Shown: piece by piece, positions 1 to 11,070 of the stretch
Position numbering within the stretch: the stretch's first letter is position 1
Layout of the letters: each line of letters opens with the position of its first letter
NCBI GenBank assembly: GCA_030770535.1
Contig: JASVEC010000235.1
Span: 1 to 27,543, forward strand
Length of the DNA stretch: 27,543 nucleotides
Source of the DNA: Batkoa obscura
Taxonomy: Eukaryota; Entomophthoromycota; Entomophthoromycetes; Entomophthorales; Batkoaceae
Reading direction: 5' to 3'
The notes under the pieces: generated by a model
What the model saw: the letters and a program-made list of their open reading frames with translations, nothing else
The model's database searches: none
Told to the model about the DNA's origin: nothing
Made by a program: the position numbers and the translations under genes

Positions 1-39
1 TTCAAATATATAATTTAGTAACTAATTAAAATGTAAAAG

Positions 40-2937
40 CTTCCAACTTCGGATATGGAGAAAATTTATGGTGGAGTAGTAGCGTTAGGAGGTCAATATA
101 GAATCAATTTAAGTAAGGAAGTAACACATTACATTGTATTGGACTCAGAAGCTGTAAGTAAAAAAATAAAGAATAGTATCTAAGAGTAATTAATAATGTA
201 AATTAAAGGAAAATAACGTCTCAAAGTTACAAAAAGAAAATGATATTAAATTAGTTACTTCTCACTGGTTTGAAGATTGTATCAAGTTAAGAAAACTTCT
301 ACCCGAGGTAAGGTTAATTTGTGCAAGTTTACATTAATCATTCATTTTTTTTGAATAGAAAAACTATCAATTTCCAACTCCAAATATATTCAAAGATGAT
401 TTTAACCCGTTAAAATCAATCGTTAAAGTATCCAGACAATACCTTGGGGTAGAAGAAGAAGTAAACTCAACCAAAATAAAATCATCTTGGTTTAATAGTA
501 ATTATTTAAGTGGACTCGTTATTTATTTAGATAATGAACTACAACTACAACATAAGTTTGTGGAGAAAATAAAAGATGAATTAACAAAGTATGGGGCTAG
601 AATTAGTGCTATTTTCGATCTATCAATAATTAATTGTTATATTTGTCAGTTTAAGAACTCAAAGCATTATGAAGAGGTAATATATTATATATTTTACTAC
701 TAAAAACTTATTGATTATAATAGAGTTTAAAAGCAAGTATAATTATTGGTAATTTAACTTGGTTATTCCATATAATATTAAGTAAAAGGTTGGATTCGCC
801 TTTGAACCAGTTATTGTTTTACCCTACTCAAGCTTATGCAGTTCCAGACATGAAAGATTATGTAAAGTTTTGTTTCATCTATATCTTTATTCTTTTTTAA
901 TTAGTGGTTTAGGTCATTTCTATCTCTAACTATGACCAAGGTTCCAAAGAGTATTTAGAAAAATTAATTACTGCTATGGGAGCCACATTTACCACTGGTC
1001 TTAGTGCCAAAAATACTCATTTGATATGCGCCAGGTACATTTATAATATAGCTATGAAATCAGTTTTGTTTACTCAGATTTAGCCAACAAGGAGAAAAAT
1101 ATTCTAAAGCACCTGATTGGAATATAATAGTGGTCAATCATTTGTGGCTAGAAGATTGCTACCGTTCATGGTCTTGCCAACCGGTAACAAAAATCCATTA
1201 TTCACATTTTCCTCATGGTGTAAGTATGATTAATTTGGTCTCCTATTCTAATTATTCCTATGAAGATATTGCTATGAGAGATGATTTGGATGTTAATGAA
1301 AATTCTATTTCAATTACAGAATCTGAACCTGAGGAATTTGCTAATCTACAAAATGGGATTGAAGAAGAGGAAAGTATGTTGCCTACTTTGGACGAATTGT
1401 TTGGGGAAGTATCAAAAGGAACCATTCAGAGTATTCAAGATGTCCAGGAGGAAGCGAAAATAGATATCAGCAAAGAAGAAACAGAGGATAATCAAAATAA
1501 GGAGGAAAAAAAGCGTAATGGTGCCCAGGAAGAAATAAAGAACCAAGAAAATAAAGAGAGAACGAATATAAAAGAAGTAAAAGAAGTAAAAGAAGTAAAA
1601 GAAGTAAAAGAAGTAAAAGAAGTAAAAGAAGAATGTAATCCCCGTCCATCACGTAAAGCTGCTACATTCGCAACAAAAACTCTGATGAAGTTGATGGAAG
1701 CACAAAACCAATTTGAAAAAAGGGTTGGTAATAAATTGAAAAAATTTAGTTTAGTGCCACCACCTATTGTAGGTGAAATAAAAGAAAACGTTATACTGCA
1801 AGTTAAAAATAAAGATAATAGCAAAGGAGGCAAAGAAAAGAATCAGACTAAAGAACATAAAAAGGTGGAGAAATCAAATGTTCCAACTAAAAAAGGGATA
1901 AAAAATATTCAAGTCAAAATTGAAATCAAAGATCCAAACAGTAAAAAAAGAAAAAATTCAAGTGTGATTGATTTAGTTTCCCCGAAGTAGGTTTTAGTTT
2001 ACAACCTATTTTAATAGTTTTAATATATTTTTGTATTAGTCCACCAGTAACTTCGGACAAAGATAAATCTCAAGTTAATATCACTCCAAGAAAATCTTTA
2101 AAAAAAGAGATAACTCCAGCATTAAATAATAAATCTGTTGTTTTATTATTTACTGGGGTGAAACCTACAACTATTGAAAAAAGGGTAATTTAATTAGCAT
2201 TAATTTATGTTATTTGTATTAATATTCGCATTTCAGAAAATAAAAAATTTGGGGGTAAAAATTACAGACTCGATCTATGAATTTACCCACCTCATTGCAT
2301 CAAGTGCTAATAGAACCTTTAAATTATTATGTGCTATTAATGGTGGAAAATATATTGTTTATATGCAGTGGCTTTTAGATTCGATTGAAAAGGGCAAGCT
2401 GTTAGGTAAAGTGTGATATACTAATCAATAAAATATTTAATTAATGCAATATAACACAGATGAAAATAAATATATAATAAAAGATCCGCAGACAGAAAAG
2501 AAGTACCAATTTAGACTTAAAGAATCTTTACTAAGGGCAAAAAAAGATAAAGTGTTTAAAAATTACGAGTTTGCTTGTACACCACAAGCTAAGCCTAATC
2601 CAAATGATTTAAAAGATATTGTTGAACTTGGGGGTGGAAAGGTAATTGTCAGAATAATTAAATAAAATCATACTAATTAACTGGTTCTTAAAATTAGATG
2701 ATAAGCCCCTTCCCATCAAAGCGAATTATTGAAGAAAAACTTAAAGCTGCAAAAAGGGGAGATTACCAATTTATTGTCTTATGTGGGGAGGGAGATGATG
2801 ATAAGTTTTTAAGTGATAGAGTGGGTAAGGAGTTTATGAATGGAAATGAGTCTATCGTTTATAAATCAGAAAGCGTACTTCATGCTAGTATGGTTCAAAA
2901 TTTTGAGTTGAATGAAAAAGACAGAGTTTGCTTTTAA
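40..2937 (+). CDS. RTT107: Rtt107/Brc1-like multi-BRCT genome-stability protein (5' end outside window)
   Basis: Scaffold of the Rtt107/Brc1 family, which binds phosphorylated H2A at damaged replication forks. Exons by splice sites and frame: 40-153, 209-307, 359-676, 724-861, 913-1034, 1084-1986, 2040-2184, 2237-2405, 2460-2641 and 2698-2937. They join in phase to 809 codons plus TAA; the true start lies upstream. BRCT modules in order: one ending in LVTSHWFEDC, a divergent one (about 480-860), a strong one with SISNYDQGSKEYLEKL, GATFTTGLSAKNTHLICA and VVNHLWLEDC, then an acidic/lysine-rich linker, then a C-terminal pair (VVLLFTGVK, ITDSIYEFTHLIA, YMQWLLDSI and the last exon). The third module closely fits BRCT4 of Rtt107/Brc1, and the split 4+2 layout fits the family. 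A GTAAGT at 1220 is probably not used: reading through keeps the acidic linker in frame and no nearby acceptor does. Convergent with PAN6, 157 bp apart. Confidence 0.85.
1571..1624 (+). repeat. Six tandem 9-bp repeats coding (Lys-Glu-Val)n
   Basis: The unit AAAGAAGTA is repeated six times without visible change and runs into a seventh partial copy. In the RTT107 frame it reads Lys-Glu-Val repeated six times, inside the charged linker between the BRCT4 region and the C-terminal BRCT pair. Perfect 9-bp units keep the frame when copies are gained or lost, so length polymorphism is likely. Confidence 0.95.
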
Positions 2938-3094
2938 TTAAACCTCAATTTGGCTAAAAGCTTTTTTTATCTTATTAATTATAGTTTTTTATTATTATAT
3001 TATTATATAGATTTAAAATTGTATATATGATTGGGTTAAAAAATTGCTTTAATAGCTATAAACTTTTATAAAATATAGTGCAATATAACCTAGA

Positions 3095-4040
3095 TTACAA
3101 GCTGCCCCCAAGCATTACATTATCAATCAAACGAACTGTTTTACCAGTTGGGCCAACTTTAATAGCGCCTGATAAAAGAGCTCCATTTTGAGTAACTTGC
3201 TCAACCTCATCTAAAGTAATCGGATCCGAAAGTCTAACATATTCCAACTCGACTTCTTTAAACTCCTGGATTATTTTTTTAGCTTCATTTAATAAACTCT
3301 CTCTGTCAACTACACCTTGTTTAAAAAGAGCTTCACTTGAGCAAAGTGCTTTGTATAGAGCCAACGCTTCCTTCTCCTTAGTTTCTTGACTAAGATATTG
3401 ATTTCTACTTGACATAGCGAGTCCGTTCTCTTCCCTAGCAATTGGGCACAACACCGCCTTAGTATTAAAACAAAGGTCTTTAATTAAATTTTTTACTACA
3501 ACGCATTGTTGAGCATCCTTTTGACCTAAATACAAAAAGTCTGGTTGTACTATATTCAACAGTTTGCTCACTATGGTAGCTACTCCTCGGAAGAAATGAG
3601 GTCTGATAGAACCTTCGAGTTGATGCGATTTACCCAATACTTCTACAAAGGTGCCTACTTGGGAATTGACATTTAATGTTATTCCAGATGGGTACATCTC
3701 TTCTACTGAAGGGAGGAAGACGGCATCCGCTAAACCTTCTAGTTTTTTGATATCACTGTCAACGTCTCGTGGATACTTGTCTAAGTCTTCTGTAGGTGCA
3801 AATTGGCTTGGGTTGACAAATATGCTTACAATGGTTAGGTCGGATTGTTGCTTAGATTGTTTTACTATTTTAAATGTTTAGTCAAATTTCTTTTCTATAT
3901 ATTGTTTAACAATTACCTAAACCTAAATGACCTGAATGTAAAGCTCCCATCGTTGGTACAAAGCCTACCGATTTTAACTGGTTTTGCTTGTGCCATACCC
4001 GTACTTCTTGAATTGTTTTTAAGATTGTTATTGTGGTCAT
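3095..4040 (-). CDS. PAN6: Pantothenate synthetase (pantoate--beta-alanine ligase)
   Basis: Joins pantoate and beta-alanine with ATP to make pantothenate, the precursor of CoA. Two exons, 3917-4040 and 3095-3864, with a 52-bp intron (donor GTAATT, acceptor AAAATAG), give 297 residues, a usual length for the family. The nucleotidyl-transferase signatures are present: FVPTMGALHSGHLGLV at about residues 27-42 with the HSGH (HIGH-type) motif, then IVSIFVNPSQF, the YPRD segment, LYLGQKDAQQ for pantoate/ATP contact, and AMSSRNQYLS as the second ATP-binding motif. Nothing is missing. The start ATG at 4038-4040 places the HIGH motif at its usual distance from the N-terminus. Its stop lies 157 bp from the convergent RTT107 stop, and it follows DAP1 on the same strand. 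Confidence 0.95.
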
Positions 4041-4238
4041 GATTTTAGATGCTTTTTAAAAAAGTGATTTCGTAATTTTTTAGTTGTAAAATTTCAATGT
4101 TAAACTTAGAATAAATTGTATAACTTTTATAATACAAATTTATTAGTAATTAAATTAAATTTGAATAATATATTATACACAATAAAATAAAATGATCAAT
4201 TTGGATATTACAGTTTTCATTTATTTATACTTAAAAAC

Positions 4239-4772
4239 TTAAGGGTTAACCAATTTTCCCACTAAGGTATATTTATTGGCAAAATGGCTTTCCCAATCGT
4301 TTAACGAGTCCCACTCATCTTTAGTAAGATTCTCTAAAAGATCAATAGGATCCTTCAAATCAGTAAGCACTTCAACATCAAAAGAATTTTTAGCTAATCC
4401 TCTTGATGCATCTCTTCCAGCAAAATTTTCATATGGGCCACCTAAAATCAGAATGTTTAAAATGTGATGTTTAGGAGCTCAATATCATAACTTACCAGGT
4501 CCGTAAAAGTTCCTCCCATTGGTCACATCGTAAATGTTATTTTTCACTCCCATGTAGATTGGCTTGTTGTTTTGGCCATCATAGTAGCATAACTCTGTGG
4601 GTGTATAATCTTTAAATAATATTGCTTTAGGATAGCTTGGAACTGGTAAATCTTGGTCTTTAGACTCAGCAGTCCACAAATTGTAAAGTATTACTAGTAA
4701 AATGGCAGTTAAAAGCCAATTGGTTTGGTTTTGAAGTAGTTGGTTGTATAATAGCTTTATGCTTGAATTCAT
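4239..4772 (-). CDS. DAP1: Dap1/PGRMC-type membrane-associated haem-binding protein (cytochrome b5-like fold)
   Basis: MAPR-family haem protein. In yeasts Dap1 supports the sterol P450 Erg11 and tolerance to damage and azoles; I infer the same role here. Exons 4496-4772 and 4239-4441, with a 54-bp intron, give 159 residues. Residues about 18-33 form one hydrophobic membrane anchor (WLLTAILLVILYNLW). The MAPR core follows: a YTPTELCYYDG segment, IYMGVKNNIYDVTNG, then GRNFYGPGGPY and NFAGRDASRGLA, the family's most conserved stretch, which carries the tyrosines used for haem contact rather than the paired histidines of classical b5. The C-terminal part with LTKDEWDSLNDWESHF also fits. No breaks are seen. 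It faces the kinase gene across 917 bp. Confidence 0.95.
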
Positions 4773-5689
4773 TTGTTTTTTTTAAATTAAAAAGTGAACT
4801 TATCAATTTTTGAGTTAAATAGTATCATATTTTATTCTTACGTTTATCCGAATTGATTAATTTTTGGAGTTTAGTTGCGGGTAGAAATTTTATGCTTATT
4901 TAGTATCATTAGTTTATCCTTATAATAAAGGTAGTAATGTAATAACTACATGCTATTTTATACTAAAAGTTAAAGCTTAATATGAAAAAATAAGTAATAG
5001 TAAATAAACATACCATTGTAAAGTCACTTTTTTATAAAGTGAAGGCCATAAAATTATTATAAAATTTTATTAATTATATTTCTCGTTTAAGAGTTTAACT
5101 AGATAATTTTTATTAGCTTTTAGGCTTCACAAAAGTAAATAAAATATGAGACGAAAAGGATATCTCATTTTAGATGAAACTTTGTCCAGTTTCTTCAAAT
5201 AAGTTTCAACTAAACAAATTAGCGTAAAAATAATTTGTTTCTTACCTGATATTAATTGTTAACATAATACATAAAAATCAAATTAAAGCGCTAGGTTGTA
5301 AGATTTTTTACAAAGTTATCTTTACTTGAAATGTGAATTTTATTTTTAAAGTAGTTAGTAGATTTTTTTTTGCTAAAAATATTCTGATAATTACGGTTAA
5401 GCTCAGAAAAAATGCTATATATGAATAGTGGTGTATTGTTTAATAGTTGTATATTAGCATATATGTTGCATATAATGAATAATTAATTAAAATTAATTAT
5501 AAAGTTTGATAGCTTACAGGTTACTATTTAATATGACTTGAGAATTTACTAACGAAACAATTTCTCAAACTGAACAAATAACTAATCCAATAAAATCAAA
5601 GATTGAAGGTTTAATATTACAAATAGTGCCTATTTTTAGCATAAACAGTAGTAAACTATTTTTTAGCATTTATTTTTTATACCTTTAAA
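4773..5689. other. Divergent intergenic region between DAP1 and the kinase gene
   Basis: This 917-bp, very AT-rich stretch must hold the promoters of DAP1 (left) and the kinase (right). I see no RNA gene, no copy of the inverted-repeat element and no convincing regulatory site. A short open stretch at about 5542-5686 has a protein-like composition but lacks a usable start and ends just before the kinase ATG, so it is not annotated as a gene. Confidence 0.6.
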
Positions 5690-7365
5690 ATGGATAATTT
5701 CTTAGAAAGGATAAATAATGAGGCTAACACCCAATTTACTAAAGCTCAGGCAAGCTTTGAGCAGTTTTATAAAAAAGAGAATCAGGCCGAAAGTGATCAA
5801 AATCAACAGGCTGAACCTATTCAAACTATTTTATATCCTGGTACTTTAAAAACTAACCAAATTTATACCATTGAAGGGTACCAAGTTCAGTTGTTGAAAT
5901 TTTTAGCCGAGGGTACCTATGCTCATGTTTATTTGGCTGCTGTAACGCAAATGCCTGTAGATCTCAAGCTAAATAGTAATAAGATGGTACTTAAAAGAGT
6001 AGTTATTAGTGATAATAATGAATTGGAAAAATTGAAAAATGAAATTAAGTTCATGGTAATTTAAGTTAGAAAATAATATATAAATATATAAACTATATTA
6101 GAAATCATTAAGTGGAAATATGAATATTGTAGACTATTATGCTTCTACGATCCACCCTTTACGAGATGGGTCTGGTTCTTATGAAGCTTTTATTTTAATG
6201 GAGTATTGTTCAGGTAATTTAAATTAACATGAATAATAATTTTTACATTTATATCATTATTATTAGATGGCACTTTATTTGATTTAATGAAGTCAAGGGA
6301 ACCAGTATTTTTTAATGAAAAAGAGATTCTATTCTTATTTCATGATATATGCATGGTATTTGTTATTATCCTTAATTTGACTAATACTAACTTTTCATCA
6401 AGGGTGTCGCTGCGATGCATTATCATAAACCTGCTATAGTACATAGGGATATAAAGGTAGGTACAGTATATACAAGTAATATATTTATTTATTAAATTTA
6501 ATTAGGTTGAGAATGTATTAATTAGCTATAATAAGCGTTTTAAATTGTGTGATTTTGGTTCAGGGACTACCGAAATTATACCTCCAAACACTTCATTACC
6601 AGTAGCTAAAGCAACACAATTAGAAATCGAACTTGACTCATGTACAACCTTACAATATAGGGCACCAGAAACTATTGATCTTTATATGAGACGAGGTTTA
6701 GGAGAAAAGATGGACATATGGGCTTTGGGAATCTTACTGTATAAACTATGCTATTTTATTACGCCTTTCGAAGAAGTTGGGAAGTTGGCTATATTGAATT
6801 GCAAGTTTGAATTTCCAGCAAAGCCAATGATACCCAATCCTATATTAAAATTGATTAACGATATGCTCCAAGAAGATCCATTGCAAAGACCTAATATTTA
6901 CCAAATTGTTTTACAAGTTTCAAAGCTGAGAAATGTCCCATGTAATCTTAAAGAGGTAATTATTACATTTTATTTCATAAAAATCCATTTAATTAAAATA
7001 AAATAAAATAATTTTAGAAGATAGATACATATAAACAAGAAGTACAAGTACAGCCAAAGGAGGTAATTCCGCCTGCAACCCAAACCCATGAAATTAAAAA
7101 AGCAGCTATTTACCCACCAACCAATCAATTTGATTTTCAGACTGAAAATATAGTACCTATGCGTCGAGGAAGACCAAGTAGAAACAAAAATAAAATTAAC
7201 CCGAGTGAGTTATTAAAGAGCAGTGATTTGCCTAGTATTTCTACTACTACTACAACAACCATAAATAATACTGATACCTTATTTTCCTCAAGAGAAGTTG
7301 ACCCTTTTGAAATGTTGGTTAACAACGCCGATGAGGAGTCTAGTAATACTGCTTTGAGAAAATAG
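5690..7365 (+). CDS. NAK-family Ser/Thr kinase (Ark1/Prk1/Akl1-AAK1 group), endocytosis/actin regulator
   Basis: Six exons (5690-6055, 6102-6213, 6267-6355, 6403-6456, 6506-6955, 7018-7365) join in phase to 472 residues. All kinase landmarks are present: glycine loop AEGTYAHVYLA (about 73-83), ATP lysine K102 in VLKRVV, helix-C E118, catalytic HRDIKVEN (203-210), DFG (223-225), and TTLQYRAPETIDLY with APE at about 260-262. The last motif and DIWALGILLYKL are typical of Numb-associated kinases, which in fungi phosphorylate Pan1/Sla1-type coat factors and in animals AP-2. The short tail has MRRGRP (about 405-410), which resembles an AT-hook or a basic patch, and a DPF tripeptide (452-454) of the kind that binds the AP-2 alpha ear. 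Which of Ark1, Prk1 or Akl1 it matches cannot be told. A good TACTAAC branch site lies in intron 3. Confidence 0.9.
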
Positions 7366-7426
7366 TTGGTTTTGTTATTATACAATAAATAAATAATATA
7401 TGTGTGTTAATTATTCATAAAATATA

Positions 7427-7523
7427 TGGGGATGTGTTTTTTTGTTTAAGAATTTTACTACAATCTTTCCACTCAAATAGCGCTTAAAAAATGGAAAATA
7501 ATGAAACCAAAAAAACATCACCA
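7427..7523 (+). mobile_element. MITE-like ~100-bp inverted-repeat element, copy 1
   Basis: Starts TGGGGATGT and ends with a near inverted copy (ACATCACCA). The inner core reads CTCAAATAGCGCTTAAAA. TATA lies on both sides (7423-7426 and 7524-7527), which fits a TA or TATA target duplication as in Tc1/mariner-type elements. It has no coding capacity. It is the only copy outside the 10.4-13.3 kb cluster and sits between the kinase gene and POX1. Confidence 0.75.
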
Positions 7524-7680
7524 TATAGTATTATTTAATAAAAATTAATGTTATTTCGATATTTTCTAACAACTTTTAATTTGTTTTAATGTCAAACATT
7601 CGATATTAAAATAACTAAATATAGTAAAAAGATTGGCATTAAGGAAGGTAGAGTCCACAACAGTTGAAAAAGAGAAATGA

Positions 7681-7688
7681 TGACGTAA
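7681..7688 (+). promoter_or_regulatory. TGACGTAA, possible bZIP (ATF/CREB-type) site upstream of POX1
   Basis: A TGACGTAA octamer lies 60 bp before the POX1 start codon and matches the ATF/CREB half-palindrome class. A TATA-like ACTATAAAAA follows near 7731. An isolated 8-mer in AT-rich DNA is weak evidence. Confidence 0.2.
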
Positions 7689-7747
7689 ATCCAAAAAAAA
7701 ATGACACCAAGTGATCACAAAAACAAATATACTATAAAAACAAAAGG

Positions 7748-10122
7748 ATGGAAACTGTAATATTTTATAATTTAAAAAATATGATTACAGACTATTCTTC
7801 CCAACAAGCTATTGATTTAGCAGTCAATCGAAAAACTAAAACCTTCAATGAAGATGAGTTAAGCTGTTTGATTTATGATTCTAAACAAAACTTGGAGCAT
7901 ATACTAAAGCTTACAAATATTGTTGAAAAGGATCGCGCTTTTAATAAGGAAAAGCTTATCTATATGGATAGGAAAGAAGTAATGATATAATTTTAAATAC
8001 ATACGTGTAGTTAATGGTTTGTTTCTAGGCCATACAGTGGAATTTTAATGTAGCTAAAAGGATTCTTGAGCTAAAAGCGATATATAGCCTGAGTGATGAA
8101 GATGTTAACATTATAATATCAATTATTGATGTACCTAATCCTGTAAGTATAAATTTATGTATGCAGAACATATGTTAATTACGATAACTAGTTATACCTT
8201 CACAGCATATTTGTAAACGCTGTAAACACTCAAATGGATTCTATTCAAAATAAGCCTTGGTTAGACAAAATTAATCAGTTTAAAGTACTAGGATGGTAAT
8301 ATCAAAATAAAAATAGTTTACTGTTCTTATTAAATTGAACTAGTTATGCACAAACCGAACTAGGTCATGGCAGTGCACTATCTAATTTGGAAACCACTGC
8401 CACTTACGATCCAACCAGTGATTCCTTTATTATCCATTCCCCAACTATTAGCGTAATTGAATCGTACTGTTATAATACAAATACAATAACTCAATGTTTA
8501 CTATAGTCGGCTAAATTTTGGCCTGGAGGCTTAGCGAATTTCAGTAACCATTGTTTGCTTTATGCACAATTGTATATCAAGGGCAAGTGCTATGGACCCC
8601 ATGGGTTTATAGTACCATTAAGGTCCATTGAAAATAATAGTATCCTACCAGGTATTAAACTATATGACATTGGGCCTAAAATGGGGTTTGCTACAGTAGA
8701 TAATGGTAAACTTTAATTTTTTATTGTGAATTACAGTTTTTATCATTTATATTATAGGCTGTGCTATGTTTAACCAAGTAAAGATACCACGAGAAAATAT
8801 GTTGATGAAGTTTTCAAAAGTGGACGAAAACGGTATTTACACAAGTCCGCCTCACTCCAAATTGGTATATGCTGTAATGGTAAGTCCTTTGAGCTCTTAT
8901 ATAATTCAATTATCAACTTTATAGACCGGAACCAGGGTAATGGTAATAGAAGGAGCATGGATTCCATTAGCACGAACCTGCGTGATAGCGCTAAGATACA
9001 GTTTAGTACGTCGCCAAGGTTCACAACCGAATAGTATAAAGCAAGAACCACAAATCATCAACTATATTACAGTCCAATATAAGTTATTTACTTTATTAGC
9101 TTCCGTGTTTGCATTAAATTTAGTATCAAAATGGATGAAAGAAGTTTATAAGAAAATGATAAACAAAATCCAAGTTGATGGAGATGTGTCTTTATTAGGC
9201 AGCTCTCATGCCATTTCAACTGCTTTGAAAGTGTACACCACCCAAATTAGTGCGGATGGCGTTGAAATTGCTAGAAGAACTTTGGGTGGACATGGGTAAT
9301 TTTGATTTTACATTTGATTATATACTAATAACGATCAATACTAGTTATTTGGCCTCTTCCAATATGCCTAATTTAGTTAATACTACTGTTGCTTCAATGA
9401 CATATGAAGGAGATAACAGTTTACTAACTCAACAAACAGCAAGATATTTAGTAAAACAGTATAAAAAAATCATTAACAGAGATGAAGATATTGACTATAT
9501 AGTTAAGGAGTTTAAAGATATCAAAGCTGAAAAAAGTAAAGTGTCTGTAATAAGTTCCAGCTTGGAATTAAATCCTACTAGCTTGATTCAATTATTTTCA
9601 TCAAGACTTTATTCCCAATTAAATGAGTTTTACCAATTGAATATGCAAACTAAATTTGAATTATTAAATTTAGAGTCTATCAAGTTATCCGATGCTTTTG
9701 CTCAATATTTGACCGTTACTCAATTTTATCAACAAATCCAACAATATGAATCTCAGTCCGTCTTCCCAGTCTTAACTGTTTTGTTTGAAATTTATTCTAT
9801 CCACACTTTATTATCCAATTTAAGTGAATTTTTTCAATATGAATTACTAAGTCCATCCCAAATCCCATTATTACAAGCTAAGCTCAAGAGTCTATTTAAA
9901 GTGTTAGTACCTAACGTAGCCACTATTTTGGATGCTTTCCAGTTTTCTGATTTCACTTTAAATTCTTCTCTCGGTTTAAAGCAGGGTAATGTTTATGAAA
10001 AAATGTTTAAGGATTTAGAAGCTAATCCTTTGAACTCGGATCAACAGTTTAAAAATGAGCTTTCTAGAGTTATTAACCAGATCACTCATTTAGACATTTT
10101 GGGGTTAAAAAATAAACTTTAA
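7748..10122 (+). CDS. POX1: Peroxisomal acyl-CoA oxidase
   Basis: First enzyme of peroxisomal beta-oxidation: FAD-dependent conversion of acyl-CoA to trans-2-enoyl-CoA with release of H2O2. Eight exons (7748-7978, 8029-8142, 8192-8295, 8344-8452, 8507-8705, 8758-8879, 8925-9295, 9345-10122) join in phase to 675 residues, the usual size. Signatures: [12 protein letters not shown] (about 149-160) followed by LETTATYDP; the FAD-binding [22 protein letters not shown]; a [12 protein letters not shown] block (about 413-424); and TYEGDN with the likely catalytic glutamate near 437. The acceptor of intron 2 was taken at CTAG (8191) because only this gives the family's PxxLH start of the next exon. 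The C-terminus is NKL, a PTS1 variant. No damage is visible. A MITE copy and a possible bZIP site lie upstream. Confidence 0.95.
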
Positions 10123-10435
10123 TTTTTTCATACAATTTTAATGATCAACTAACCATGATCTTTTTTCTATACCAAAATTAAGTCAATAGTTCGCCTCATA
10201 CTTTATATCATTTTCCATATTGCTAAAGTTTAAAAGATGACTCTATTTTAACTTAAATATAATTTATAAACCTAAATCGAAATCTAACAATAATTATTAA
10301 ATATGAAAAAATGGATTTGATATCAACCTTTCGTTGTCATATTGATCTTACTTTTGGTTTCAAAAGTTAACATTATAAAAAATTTAATAAATAGCAGTTA
10401 CATATTAGATATAACAAAAGGTTTTGATTACAATT

Positions 10436-10535
10436 TGGGGATGTTTTTTTTGTTTCATTATTTTTTTCATTTTTTAAGCGCTATTTGAGTAGGAAAAGTG
10501 TTAGTAAAACTCTCAAATAATAAAATACATCTCCA
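10436..10535 (-). mobile_element. MITE-like inverted-repeat element, copy 2
   Basis: Same element as copy 1 in the opposite orientation: TGGGGATGT at the left, ATACATCTCCA at the right, and the inverted core TTAAGCGCTATTTGAG. 100 bp. The flanks do not show a clear TA duplication. Confidence 0.75.
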
Positions 10536-10673
10536 TTTCTTGTCACAAATATTGGTCGTAATCAAGGTAAATTAGGGATCACTTTACTAAATTTTGTTTG
10601 TTCGAATAGAATCAATTTTTAAGTAATAAGTCAATAATAAATGGACAGAAGCTTATTAACGTGTTTTAGCTAA

Positions 10674-10754
10674 TTAAAAATTAAACCCTGCACTAATTCT
10701 AACTTCCTTGACTCCAATACCAACCTTCCTAACCTTAACTTTAGCCTTTGCTAT
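10674..10754 (-). pseudogene. Short open stretch, possible tail of a lost gene cut by a MITE
   Basis: On the minus strand this stretch reads about 26 codons of balanced amino-acid use (core KVKVRKVGIGVKEVRIS) and ends in a TAA stop. It is richer in G and C than its surroundings. Upstream on that strand, MITE copy 3 begins at once, so any gene of which this was the 3' end would be interrupted there. I do not recognise the protein; it could be chance. Confidence 0.2.
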
Positions 10755-10755
10755 A

Positions 10756-10853
10756 TGGGGATGTATTTTTATGTTTAATTTTACTAATAAATTTTCCATT
10801 TAAATAGTGCTTAAAAGATAGAAAAAGTAATGAAGCCAGAAAAACACCCCCCA
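10756..10853 (+). mobile_element. MITE-like inverted-repeat element, copy 3
   Basis: Starts TGGGGATGTA and ends ACACCCCCCA, with a core resembling copy 1 (AAATAGTGCTTAAAAGAT). 98 bp. TA precedes it at 10754-10755. Confidence 0.75.
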
Positions 10854-11070
10854 ATTAATAGTCTAAAAAACCATAAATTAATTTCAAAATAATATATAAA
10901 GTTAAATATAAAGTTTTTAAATAATGATTATTATTGATTCAATTAAATGATTTTGCTATTAAAATTAAACATGTTCATAAGTTTATATATAATTAAAATT
11001 TATTATAAATACTTTTAACAAACTTATTATATCTCTTAACTATATTATTTTTCATTAACATTTTATATAA

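Larger units (their letters stand above)
7366..7747. other. Intergenic region: kinase 3' end, MITE copy, POX1 promoter
   Basis: A 382-bp gap between two genes on the same strand. It holds one copy of the ~100-bp inverted-repeat element (7427-7523). The remaining ~220 bp before the POX1 ATG is purine-rich and probably carries the POX1 promoter. Confidence 0.6.
10123..11070. other. Gene-free region with two MITE copies
   Basis: Begins after the POX1 stop and holds MITE copies 2 and 3. Between them (10674-10754) is a less AT-rich stretch that is open on the minus strand (see separate entry). Otherwise I see only AT-rich sequence. Confidence 0.6.

Noticed and set aside
1220-1278. Possible intron starting GTAAGT in RTT107
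   Set aside because: No nearby AG keeps the downstream acidic linker in frame, while reading through does.
1467-1652. Minus-strand ORF with a long leucine run
   Set aside because: It is the antisense shadow of the Lys-Glu-Val repeat in RTT107.
5542-5686. Short open stretch upstream of the kinase
   Set aside because: It has no usable start, no splice link to the kinase and no recognised similarity; probably chance in promoter DNA.
8770-9051. Minus-strand ORF inside POX1
   Set aside because: It overlaps conserved acyl-CoA oxidase exons and shows no family signature of its own.
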